The translations under genes and the position numbers were made by a program. From contig OY365811.1 of NCBI GenBank assembly GCA_959347315.1, forward strand, positions 40,380,946 through 40,444,945: a stretch of 64,000 bases of DNA, written 5' to 3'. Of the stretch, positions 50,301 through 59,900 are shown piece by piece (the first letter of the stretch is position 1; each line of letters starts with the position of its first letter). A model generated the notes under the pieces. It saw only the letters and a list, made by a program, of their open reading frames with translations. It did no database searches and had not been told where the DNA came from. The DNA is from Bimastos eiseni (taxonomy: Eukaryota > Annelida > Clitellata > Crassiclitellata > Lumbricidae).

Positions 50301-51196
50301 TCTATTCTCGGAAAGTCATATCGCAAACCGACACGGCATCGCCCAATACTGAGATTGAATCTTGACGAGTCGATCAGCGGAGAGGTAGGTACTTCATGCA
50401 TACAATAAAAGCAGCTATTTAAAGTCTTCTTTTGGTAGGATGGGACAAAATCTAAGTCTCGCTTTGGCAGGATGGGCCAATATCTAAGTTTTTATTTGTT
50501 AATACGAGACAAGCATCAGACCATTCTACCAAAGCAAGTGATAATTATTTGCCTGGTAAACTGAAATTTTTACAGCATGGTTTTTTACATTTACATGAAT
50601 AAATGTCGCATTTAGAATGATGAGCTTCCCTTGATGTGATTATCAAACAGATCTCTAAAATGTACATCTCAAGACGCGTCGAAATTTATTCTTCGACTAT
50701 AGCTGTCTCTCTCATCTGATACTCGCATAGAGCCCATAGAAGCGTAAAATGGATTTGCTGACAAGGTATAAAGATAACTTACTTCTGGTTCTAGGTTTCA
50801 CCCTACCGTGCCCTGCCCTATCTCGACATCGTGCAGCCGCCGATAGCCGAGATGCTCAGCTCCCCAGCTGTATCCCTAATCCAGGAGAGCCACTACCTGC
50901 CTCCAATCGACCCGGACATTGGCCTCAACATATCGAGGAAACCCAGCGATCCAGTACTTCGGATGATGGAGGCGCTGAAGCGAGCGGGTTGGCTCCTTAG
51001 GTCTGACCTACAACTCCAACGACACAGGGTCCCGATCAATGGACCCTTCCGGAAGTCGATGATCATGATTCCATCGCTGGGTCAGACCAGCGAAGACGAG
51101 CTTCGGAAGATGAGCTTAGCAGCCCGGAAGAGCAGTCATGTGTCGTCAGACAAGAGACTCAGCAAGTCCAAAACGCGCAAATGGAACGACTATTGA
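43559..51196 (+). CDS. EF-hand and WD40-repeat protein, WDR49/WDR64/EFCAB8-like (7 exons)
   Basis: Exons 43559-43777, 44584-44770, 45159-45591, 46621-47275, 47633-48865, 49671-50384 and 50795-51196 join in phase to 1280 residues and a TGA stop. An in-frame stop lies about 20 bases before the first ATG. Two EF-hand loops are complete: residues 38-49 (DTDRGGNISMEE) and 75-86 (DSNCDGTIDWEE). WD40 units follow, with hallmark ends such as VIRLWNP, VVKIWNY, IMAWSLD, MKVWDIS and TRLWTIQ. The intron after EF-hand 1 and the block VHNRYVRQICYI...GVNAFDYCEKLNVIVTGG point to the WDR49/WDR64/EFCAB8 family. The C-terminal 250 residues are basic and probably disordered. Members are mostly expressed in ciliated cells and testis, so an axonemal role is inferred. 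Introns carry LINE scraps at 44036, 45597 and 46360. Confidence 0.92.
43879..43976. repeat. (CTAT)n-(CTGT)n compound microsatellite
   Basis: Perfect tcta units (about 43886-43918) pass into tctg units to 43975. It lies in intron 1 of the EF-hand/WD40 gene, about 100 bases after the donor. Confidence 0.95.
44036..44275 (-). mobile_element. LINE (CR1/L2-like) 3' tail
   Basis: On the minus strand a broken frame reads KSVFSMVGPSLCITL and LKTVLFNRAKARSTHEGAIQ. It ends at the tail ggcgctatacaaatctt. This matches the conserved end (AFSVVGPSLWNSLP...LKTHLF) of the element at 32.5 kb. An aatc tetranucleotide run (44276-44320) lies on its other side. Confidence 0.7.
44276..44322. repeat. (AATC)n microsatellite
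   Basis: About eleven clean copies of aatc lie in intron 1 of the EF-hand/WD40 gene. Confidence 0.95.
45597..45768 (+). mobile_element. LINE 3' fragment directly after an exon donor
   Basis: The frame reads QNRAFAVVGPTTWNGLPQGL, the conserved terminal motif of CR1/L2-like LINEs. Degraded tail sequence follows. It begins within about five bases of the donor of exon 3 (45592), so the insertion edge nearly touches the splice site. Confidence 0.75.
46360..46532 (+). mobile_element. LINE 3' fragment
   Basis: The frame reads MQNRAFAVVGSAKWNGLLQE and SALKLHFLAVVGPEAPPS, ending LEGALY with tail ggagcgctatatta. A ttgattgg simple repeat follows and runs to the acceptor of exon 4 at 46620. Confidence 0.75.
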
Positions 51197-51524
51197 AAAG
51201 AATAACATATACTGACAAAATAAGATTTTCTTGTTCGATGCATTTTGAATGCCACGCAAATTGTATTTTTTTCTGTAGTACATTCCTGTATTACATTAGA
51301 ACACCGAGATATTTTACGTGCTAATGTAAGAACACGGATATATGACTGACAATAAAGGCAGCAACAGCAGTTAGCGGAATGGCCTTTAATTCCCACAATT
51401 TCCGTAAAGAGTTCAAAGCTTTATTGAGAAGGTTATGCGATAATACATGCAATCAGGCCAATAATTATCACTTGCTTTTGTAGAATGGTCAGCTGCTTGT
51501 CCCATCCTACCAAAGCAAGACTTG
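50454..51524. repeat. Inverted repeat pair bracketing the last exon of the EF-hand/WD40 gene
   Basis: The sequence at 51454-51524 is the reverse complement of two blocks in the last intron. These are 50454-50478 (ctttggcaggatggg) and 50507-50554 (gaccattctaccaaagcaag, ataattattt). About 30 extra bases separate the two blocks in the left copy. The final exon and stop codon (50795-51196) lie between the copies. The left copy also holds a short tandem of ttggtaggatggg...tctaagt. Confidence 0.75.
51351..51356 (+). terminator. Polyadenylation signal AATAAA
   Basis: A canonical aataaa lies 155 bases after the TGA stop of the EF-hand/WD40 gene. It fits the expected end of that transcript. Confidence 0.6.
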
Positions 51525-52152
51525 CACCTACTTCCAGAGCCACTCAGAGCAGAGCCTCACACGTTGTATGACGTGTAATCGAAAAATGCTGCATGTCGGG
51601 ATGTGGCGGACAGGCCACAAGGCTTGGATTAAAGAATTTGTTCGTAATTAATCGGCTCGCCATAGCACTTAATTTACGTACATTTTCTTACAGTGTTGGT
51701 ATTGGAGGGAAGACCGATCGGCGGTTTGTAGTTCTGTGCATAGCGTGCAGACGCATGAATCGGGTTGAGTATAGCCTGACATGCGGTGCGTCGCTTATAT
51801 TGTAGAGTGGTGACGACTGCTCTGCATATACGGTGCATTGAATTCCTTGGTTAGCGATTAATACCGCACACCCGTGTGGTCGGTGAGCGTTCGTTCAAAG
51901 CTTGGTTCACGGCAAGTTGCGAGAAAATATAGTTGCGGACGAGAGGGCGTCCAAAAACTAGTCCGAGCTACAGCCGAGCGTCTGGTGTTGAGACCGACTC
52001 TGCCGATCTGATAGGGCTGGGGCCCCACCCTGTTATCGATCGCGAGAAAGTCTGCAGCCGATCGTGAGGTTGCTTCCTCGGGAAGGTCCGACAGTGAAAT
52101 AAATAAATCACAGGTCTGTGTAAAGACCGGGTAAAGCCCGGGTTAGCCGTTC

Positions 52153-52332
52153 GCATATACCAAGAGAGGCCTCGGCGGCCGACAGTGAGACAGACTGGGT
52201 GAGTCCCAGAAGGGACCGACCGCATATACCGAGAGAGGCCTCGGCGGCCGACAGTGAGACAGACTGGGTGAGTCCCAGAAGGGACCGACCGCATATACCG
52301 AGAGAGGCCTCGGCGGCCGACAGATATATAGA
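52153..52332. repeat. 69-bp tandem repeat, about 2.6 copies
   Basis: Units begin gcatatacc.agagaggcct at 52153, 52222 and 52291, and contain cagactgggtgagtcccaga. The period is a multiple of three, so the minus strand stays open with a 23-residue repeat. Confidence 0.9.
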
Positions 52333-52558
52333 CTGGGAAAAATCCCCGACCGCGCAGACCGTGAGAAAGTTTTGGTAACCAAGAAATATAAATGTTGGCT
52401 ACCTAGAACGGTCATAGTTAATCCTCGCGTTTTCCAGCAGGTTGTCGGATACGCAAAAGTTCCGGGTGGCCGAGACCGAGAAAATTAGGGTGGCCGCTAG
52501 AAATACAAGCCGGCTAGATTCCCGTAGTAGCAACCGTACAGACCGAAAGAGAGGCCGG

Positions 52559-52735
52559 TAATACGTTCGATAAATACAGGGAAAGTTTCCCATTGAATAC
52601 GTTCGATAAATACAGGGAAAGTTTCCCATTGAATACGTTCGATAAATACAGGGAAAGTTTCCCATTGAATACGTTCGATAAATACAGGGAAAGTTTCCCA
52701 TTGAATACGTTCGATAAATACGGGGAGGGTGACCC
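52559..52735. repeat. 36-bp tandem repeat, five copies
   Basis: Units start at about 52559, 52595, 52631, 52667 and 52703 and are almost identical; the last diverges (cggggagggtgac). Each unit holds the short inverted pair ggaaa/tttcc. The minus strand reads MGNFPCIYRTYS in each unit. Confidence 0.92.
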
Positions 52736-53334
52736 CCTTGGTGCTTACGACGATTACAAGAAACGGTCGTGACTGGTGCCGAAGACCTCAATAATTGCGG
52801 CTGTTGCCTCATCTTCTTTTCCCCTGTAATATATATACTTGGCTACCTAACGTGGTCATACTTACTCCCTGTAATATATATACTTGGCTACCTAACGTGG
52901 TCATACTTACTCCCGCGGTCTTCCGTGGTTTCTTTATTTACGTGTCTAATCGCAATACCTTTACTCGCGCGTCTGATTCGAAATATCTTTATTCGCGGTC
53001 TTACGGTCTTTCGACAAATATTCTTGTTGGCTACCTAACGTGGTCATACTTACTCCCGCGGTCTTCCGTGGTTTCTTGACTTGCGTGTCTGATCGCAACA
53101 ATATCTTTACTCGCGGTTTCCCCGCGATATCTTTACTTGTGTGTCTGAACGCAGTATCTTTAATTGCGGTTTTCCCGCGATATCTCTTCTTGATTGTATT
53201 ACGGTTTTTCGATAAATATTCTTCTTGGCTACCTAACGTGGTCATAGATACTCCCCGGGTTTTCCCGAAGTCTCAGTATATGTTACGGTGTTGGTGGATA
53301 ACTGCAAAACGCAGAGGACGGTAAATCGTGGTGC

Positions 53335-53982
53335 ATGATAATTTACACGTGTGAGGCCGGTATGCCACACACGGACATGGAGCGAGAGGTACATGAAGAG
53401 TGGAAGGTGCGATTTCCGGTGGATAAGTGTCTGGGAAAAGGCGACGTTAAGATCAGTGGCCAGCATTGCCTACGGCAAAGTGACGAAGGGACTTGTTACA
53501 AATATTTCTGCTCTCCGGAACAGGGAGAACGTTTGATGCCCCCTGTTGGCGATTGTTCAAGAGTCACGAGATGTAGAATGATACGACGAAGCTCAGGTCA
53601 GGTAGAGAGAAAGAGGAAAACCGTCTCTAAGCGAGTAAACAAGAAAGGGAAGACTCCGGTCGGTAAAAGAGCGAACCCTGTTCTGAATAAAGGCCATCCT
53701 CAGGACGTTGCCCATCCGGCGACCGCGGAAGTGATAGAGTCTGATCCCGAGACAGAGTCATATACTGTTGCCTCTTTTAGAGAAACGGTCAACCCCGATT
53801 CTCCTCTGACAGTCACTGCTACGATAGGCAGAGATGGAGAACGGTCAGGCTATGCTAAAAATCGACTTAGAAGTGACTCGAGTGGCTCCAGACACAGAAG
53901 AGGGCTGGAGCCGACACCGTTGCGCGACCTGGTAGCGTCCGAACGGTGTACGCCACAGGGATACCTTGACGGGATACCTTGA
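53335..53982 (+). CDS. Unidentified 215-codon open frame after the tandem block
   Basis: The frame starts with ATG (MIIYTCEAGMPHTDMEREV) and ends with TGA. The first 80 residues contain five to six Cys (KCLGKG, QHCLRQ, TCYKYFCSP, DCSRVTRC). A very basic stretch (RKRKTVSKRVNKKGKTP) follows, then a Ser/Thr/Asp-rich tail. I recognise no family. Its position just after the tandem leader block suggests an accessory or gag-like frame of a retroelement. It could equally be a chance open frame. Confidence 0.35.
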   Translation: MIIYTCEAGMPHTDMEREVHEEWKVRFPVDKCLGKGDVKISGQHCLRQSDEGTCYKYFCSPEQGERLMPPVGDCSRVTRCRMIRRSSGQVERKRKTVSKRVNKKGKTPVGKRANPVLNKGHPQDVAHPATAEVIESDPETESYTVASFRETVNPDSPLTVTATIGRDGERSGYAKNRLRSDSSGSRHRRGLEPTPLRDLVASERCTPQGYLDGIP

Positions 53983-54049
53983 CAACGACGGATATACTGT
54001 AAATATCATGATCTTACAATTAAGATCATTGTGTCGTTATCATTTATAT

Positions 54050-54735
54050 AATGGTAATTATGCAAACCAGCAAACCACCCAGAAGACAACCCACCAAATT
54101 ACCCACCAAAGGACCCAAAACACCAAACCAACCAGCAAACCACCCACCGTGGCACCCACCAAATCACCAACCAAACCACTCAACCAAACCACCTATCAAA
54201 TCATGTCATATCGTTATCGTCGCTTCGCGACGGTTGACTACATGAATGGGAAAGTGACGTCCAATGCTTTCTGTTTCGTACGATGTTCATTAAGCTTGTG
54301 CCTTTTACACCAGTCCACGCCATGACATTGTCAAACCAGCAGATTCTGGGTCTTCCACGACTTCGGCTTCATTCACTATACCCAACATCACACTGTTCTC
54401 GATACTGACTTTAGGCTGTCTCACGATGTGCCCGAAGTACCGCAGTTTTCTGGATATGATGTGGCCCAACAGTTTGCTGTCAACTTTCGCCATTCGATAC
54501 AAATCACTCCCTTCAAATCACCCCCCAAACCGAAACACCCATCAAAGCCCTATCAATTCATTCACCAAAACACCCATCGATGCACCCATCAAATCTCCCA
54601 CCAAGACACCCGCTAAACCACCCGTCAAAATCACCTTCCAAACCACCCATATAAACACCCATAAAAACACCCATCAAAGCATCCATAAACTCATTCACCA
54701 AAACAAACCTCCCACCAAAGCACCCGCCAAATCTG
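54050..54735. repeat. Degenerate ACCAACCA/CACCCATC repeat split by a LINE fragment
   Basis: C/A-rich units (accaaatcacc, caccaaaac) fill 54050-54200 and 54495-54730. Between them lies a minus-strand LINE piece. Thr/Pro/Lys-rich frames (APTKSPTKP) are repeat products. Confidence 0.8.
54300..54505 (-). mobile_element. LINE C-terminal fragment
   Basis: On the minus strand the frame reads MAKVDSKLLGHIISRKLRYF, GHIVRQP and SVMLGIV, then ESAGLTMSWRGL. RKLRYFGHIVR is the motif shared with the fragments at 33.0 and 42.8 kb. Confidence 0.7.
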
Positions 54736-54835
54736 TCATCACTGTGTGCGCCTGTGCCGCATTTGCAGTGGTCCGTCAGCATATCCCAGAATTCCCGGAA
54801 ATGTGATTAACAAGCACCAGGCTGAGTGGTCATTC

Positions 54836-56946
54836 TTTCCATTTACCTAATCTTAGCTTGCTTCTGTTTACAAAACGGTCCATTGTGAAATCCACCTAGA
54901 CCTATAGTATTATCAACCGAAAAAGCAATAAAAAATTTAATAGAGACAACACAGGTTGTTTGATTGAGTCACTGGGTGGCAGCAAACACCTCTTGAAACA
55001 AACATTTTCATAAACATCAAAGTACGCCTAGCAAACGGAAAACGTTCCTCAAGTTTAACAAAACTGAATCAGAGTCAAAAAAGCATCCAAGCATTGCTAC
55101 AGATTGCCATATTCAATGCGAAAACACTGATCCTATACAACTAAAACTTCGGAAGAGTATGGAGAATAACCGGAAATTGCCACGTTAATTCACTTTGGCT
55201 GGATATCTCGTTTAATGGCACTTTTCGGAACAATTAACCCGGGAAATGCTATATGGTTAATACACACAAAATAGTTGCAAATAAATGTTTTTAATTATTT
55301 ACGTACATAAAGATAATTAATCTTGTTTAAACTTCATATACAATTTGCCAGGAAATCAAATTTTAAAGTCCACAACCGAAGTCAAGTCCATTTAATCGAT
55401 AATTTATTTCCAAAATGAGAAATGTATTCGATAGTTAATACAAGTGCAAAAATTTCTTTCAATAATTTTTTATTACATGAGAATGTGAAGCTTCAGTATA
55501 TGCAACTATTCCATAGTAATAAATTTTGCACATACTATACACAAATGGAAGAAATTGTAGTCCGTTCGTACTCTAATCCGGCAAATAGTAGATAAAAACA
55601 CTCGGATTCGGTACATGGTGGAAACTGTCCACCTGGTTATTCCATAATCGAGTAACTGACAATTGGCAGCTAAATTCCAACCAAGTTGGGCACCAAGAAA
55701 CCTTGGGGATCAGCAACCCATGCTGCTAGAAGCCTAGGGATTAGAAACCCATGCTGCAACACCTTTAAGAGCAATCAAAAATCTACAAACACGTGTCGAC
55801 AATGGTTAGTTAGCACAGTACACTCACTATGCACTGCTGCCTGTGCAGATTTACAGGTTCCTCACATTAATACGAGATCGTCGGGCTCATCCAACCAACC
55901 TTGGAGCAATCTTCCTTTAAATGTGCATATTGTCTCAAATGAAATTGAATGTCACACTGCTTCAAATGACAAGCACATACTGTTTCAATGTAGTGGCATA
56001 TGGTTTCAATAAATTCAGCTCAGCTTGCATCTTCTGCTAACATAACATTTGTTTAGATCAGTTAGATAACTAAACAGAAATTGTACAAATCCGCTTTTTC
56101 CAGCAAAAGTCGTACTTGGCCTCACTCACGGTACATTCGTTAATATCAGTGTCCCCAATTTCTGGTGAGAATCAAATAACAACCTTACAAGACTGTAATG
56201 TATGTAAATTGTCAATGAAGCATAATTAGTTGGCAACAGTCCTTCGTAACATTGAAACGAAACCAACAGTGTAATAACATTTTCTTCGTCGCATCTACTT
56301 CTCTGTTGTGCTGCTCGGCTTTTCGTCCTCCAGCGTCTCAAATTTGTCATGCTTCCACTCAAGGGACTCTGCGGATCCTAATAGAAAGCATATTATGGGG
56401 CATCAAGTCAATGATCTCAATGGAGTTGAAACCCAGAATAGCACAACTGAAAAATTACGAGGCTATGAAATCCGTAGAAATGTCACAGTTGGGAAATGAA
56501 CTGATAAGGAAATCAATAGAAAATGTACAGTTGGGAAAAGAATAGTTCATAAAAATCAACAGAAATAGCACAAGCGTAAAATCACTATAATTAACAGGTG
56601 AGAAATAAATTTGTAATTAAATCAAGAAATATTTGCACAACTGGAAAATAACTTGGTAATCACATCAATAAAAGAATTATCTGATTATTGAATTTGCACA
56701 TCAGACAGTATCTTATTAAATATATAAATAAAGCAAGTAGGAATCTCAAATACGAGATGGCAGATAGTTCCAAATGGAAGGACCAGCTCCTTTGAATGAT
56801 CGCAAGCCAAATACAAGACATGCACAAGGTAAAATATACTTTTCAGGAAATGTAGTCCAATGAAAAGATTGCCCTTAAATAAATATACAAGAAGAATGAA
56901 GTGATAACTATAGTATAGTTATCGTGTTGGAAATCATTAGATAACT
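54836..56946. other. A/T-rich spacer downstream of the BCLAF1/THRAP3-like gene
   Basis: No supported gene. It probably includes the 3' untranslated region of the minus-strand gene whose stop is at 56947. Reverse-strand AATAAA motifs occur near 55404 and 55470, which would imply a long trailer if used. A short tandem (aacccatgctgc) lies at 55715-55760, and repeated aca-gtTGGGAAAtga-like units at 56440-56540. Confidence 0.4.
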
Positions 56947-59900
56947 TTAATAAAGATTTGAAGAAAGAGGTTCCTTACTAGAACGCTTTCGGAACCCCAC
57001 GTTCTCAGAGCGTGGCATTGTTCTGCCTCCGAATCCTCGTCCTCCGCCGCTGCCACGACCACCTCGCGCAAAGCCCCCTCGACCGCCACGACCTCTGTTG
57101 ACCACCCATGGCATATCCTCATTTCGATTGTCATGCTGAATATGACAGTATGAAGATTTGCACCAGTTAAATCACAGCGTAACCAATCAATATTAAAAAA
57201 ATATAAAAATTATTTACTTCTGTTGCACAAGCATCTCGTGCATAGGTATACACCACCCAAACGATATATATTTAAGGGATAATCATTGTATTATTTTAAG
57301 CAATGGACATCACATTGTTTTAAGAGATTTTAAAGGATAAAAAAGTACAGACAATAATATTCTCAAGAGAAGGATATCATACATTCAGCCATTCATGATA
57401 ATATTAGTAGTATTCTCAGAGATAGCCTTATTCTACGACAGTATCACAGTATTCTCATGGAATGAATATCGTAGTATGTCTGACAATGTCAGATAATACA
57501 AGACCAGAGACAATACAAGTCTAAAGACAATATCAGGTGATACAAAACCAAAGACAATGCCAGACAACACAAGATCAGAGACAATACCAAACAATATAAG
57601 ATAAAAGACAATACAAGACTACAGACAAACGAACAATAAAAGAATAAATATAAAACTAAAGCACTAAAGACAATAACAAATTAAATACAAGACTAAATAT
57701 AATGCCAGGCAATACGGAACAAAAGACAATACCAGACTCTACAACAATAAAAACAATACCAGAACCAAGGATAATACCATTTGGTCAATATAGACACTGA
57801 AAGAGATATGAACTGCACAAGACAAAGAGGAAAGAGAGAACAATAAAACAATGAACTCACTAATTCGTTTGCATACATCACAGATGTTCTACCAACCTCA
57901 AAATAGCTTCGACCTCTAGGAATCATCTCCGGCTTGTCCATCCATGAATCGTACGAATATTTATCTAAGACAAACGCAAGAAATTCACAAACCGACATAG
58001 AAGGCAAGCTCGTTCAAGCAAGCTACACTATTTATGTGTGTACCTGACTATTCTGTCTTGCAATATATGGTTTTGTCCTGTTTCAGATTGTTTTGTCTTA
58101 TGCCCATCAATGGTACAAAAAGTAAGATTATTTAAAGACAATAAGATAAGATAACTCACGATTTGGCTAAACCTTGCATCTTACAGCATCAATTGGCTCA
58201 ATCTATGCCATCCTCAGAGAATGAACCTTGATCTAATTCATATTCAGCAAGCTAACGCTTACCAAATTCAACCACTAGTGACCCATGACCCAGCTTTAGC
58301 TTTAACTAGACTCTATTTCTGCTGACTGATCATGACCTTAACCATTCTATAGTGACCCAACCCAGATTCTGCAGGCCAACCATGACCCAATACAGTCTGT
58401 ACTACTCTGCAGTGACAAATTACAGAATCTAGTGACACGACCCAGATGCTGCAGGTCAACCATGACCCAATGAAGCCTCTAGTGACCTGACCCAGATTCT
58501 GCAGGCCAACCATGACCCAATACAGTCTGTACTACTCTGTAGTGACCAGCTAAACATGACCCTCGGAATACAGTCTCTAGTGACCCAACCCAGATTCTGA
58601 TTTGACCCAGATGAAAAGAAGACAGTGATACCAGGTCGTCTGGAGAAGTCCGGTAACTCATCCAGCTGAGTCTTTTCCTCCTCTCGCATATTAGGTTTCA
58701 ATCCACGCAGCACTAAAAAAGACAAGGAAAAGGACATAGAGAGCAAGCCACAGGGCATATCAGCAACCAATGGTACAACTTAGAGGCAAAGGATAAAATG
58801 ACAGGACAGAGGACAATACCGTACACTACAAGACAAAAAATAGTGCACAAACAAAACATAACAGTAGGTAAGAGGACAAAATTAGGAATGTACAAATTGA
58901 AAGTCATAAGACAAAAAAAGAGCATGAGGCTGGATAAAGATATATGCCACAATACATACAAAAAATACTCAGCAGAACAATTAATGAATGAAAAATGACT
59001 AAGTGACTCTGCAATGTGGTATTGTATCGTATTTGAGCATTTATATTGCACCTCTAGAGATAGCAACCATTCAGAGATGCTTCCACTGTGACCAACCTGA
59101 GGAACAAAACGTCTTCAGGCAGCTAATAGAATTGGTATGTATAAATGAAAACAGTATATCATGGAATTGTGCATTAAGTACTTACATGGCTTAACAGAAG
59201 ATGTAACATTTCCTCTGAACTTCTCCCCGAGTCTCCTAAAATAATGAATGCAATCAAAGTTAACTTTCGAAATGTTTTAATTGAAAATAATTAATCAGAG
59301 GTAAGCTTTCAAGATTATGCGAATTCCAAGCCGGCATATAATTCATGAATTCATTTATTTTGATATTTAACATATCATTCTACTTAACACAAAACACAAC
59401 CGTCGACGTCTCAAAACGTTGCAAGTTAAGGACTTATTAATTGTTATAAGAGATATGAGATGAAGAAGCGAGGACTGGCCAATCAGCCTCACACACTGAA
59501 GCCATGAAATGAAGTGGTTGACAATTTATCACATGGGGCTTTCTCTAGGGTTAACTTAATGACCCTGCAGTCACTGCACCATTTCTACTTGCTATGCTAA
59601 GCCCAGAAGCTTCTTTAGCAATCACTAAGAGCAGCATTTACGAGGGTATACAATTTTAGTAACTTCATCTTTTTACCTACGGCATCAGAGGCCAGTCCTC
59701 CCTTTAACTGCTCAGCGTATTCAGTTAAGAGCTAAGACGGAACTGGGGCCCAAATGGAACAAAAACTGTCACTATGCCCAAACCAGGTATTGGGCCTCCA
59801 TACTCTGGGCTGGCAATCCAACTAGCAAACTATAAAAAAATTGCTCATCATAACTGCTTCAAAAAACGATGACGATGCAATAATCGACATGAAGAAATAA

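Larger units (their letters stand above)
51840..53334. mobile_element. Tandem-array block, possible retroelement leader
   Basis: Four kinds of internal repeat lie in series. A 69-bp unit has about 2.6 copies (52153-52332). A 36-bp unit (core gttcgataaatacagggaaa) has five copies (52559-52735). A 43-bp unit containing atacttggctacctaacgtg has two copies near 52823 and 52868. Longer, looser copies of ttggctacctaacgtggtca plus cccgcggtcttcc recur at about 52374 (variant), 53015 and 53213. The 215-codon frame at 53335 starts right after. Repeated leader sequence before an open frame would suit the 5' region of an LTR-type retroelement, but no LTR pair, protease or reverse transcriptase was seen. 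Confidence 0.45.

Noticed and set aside
52153..53330. CRISPR-like array
   Set aside because: Repeats are contiguous tandem units without uniform unique spacers, and the DNA is animal nuclear.
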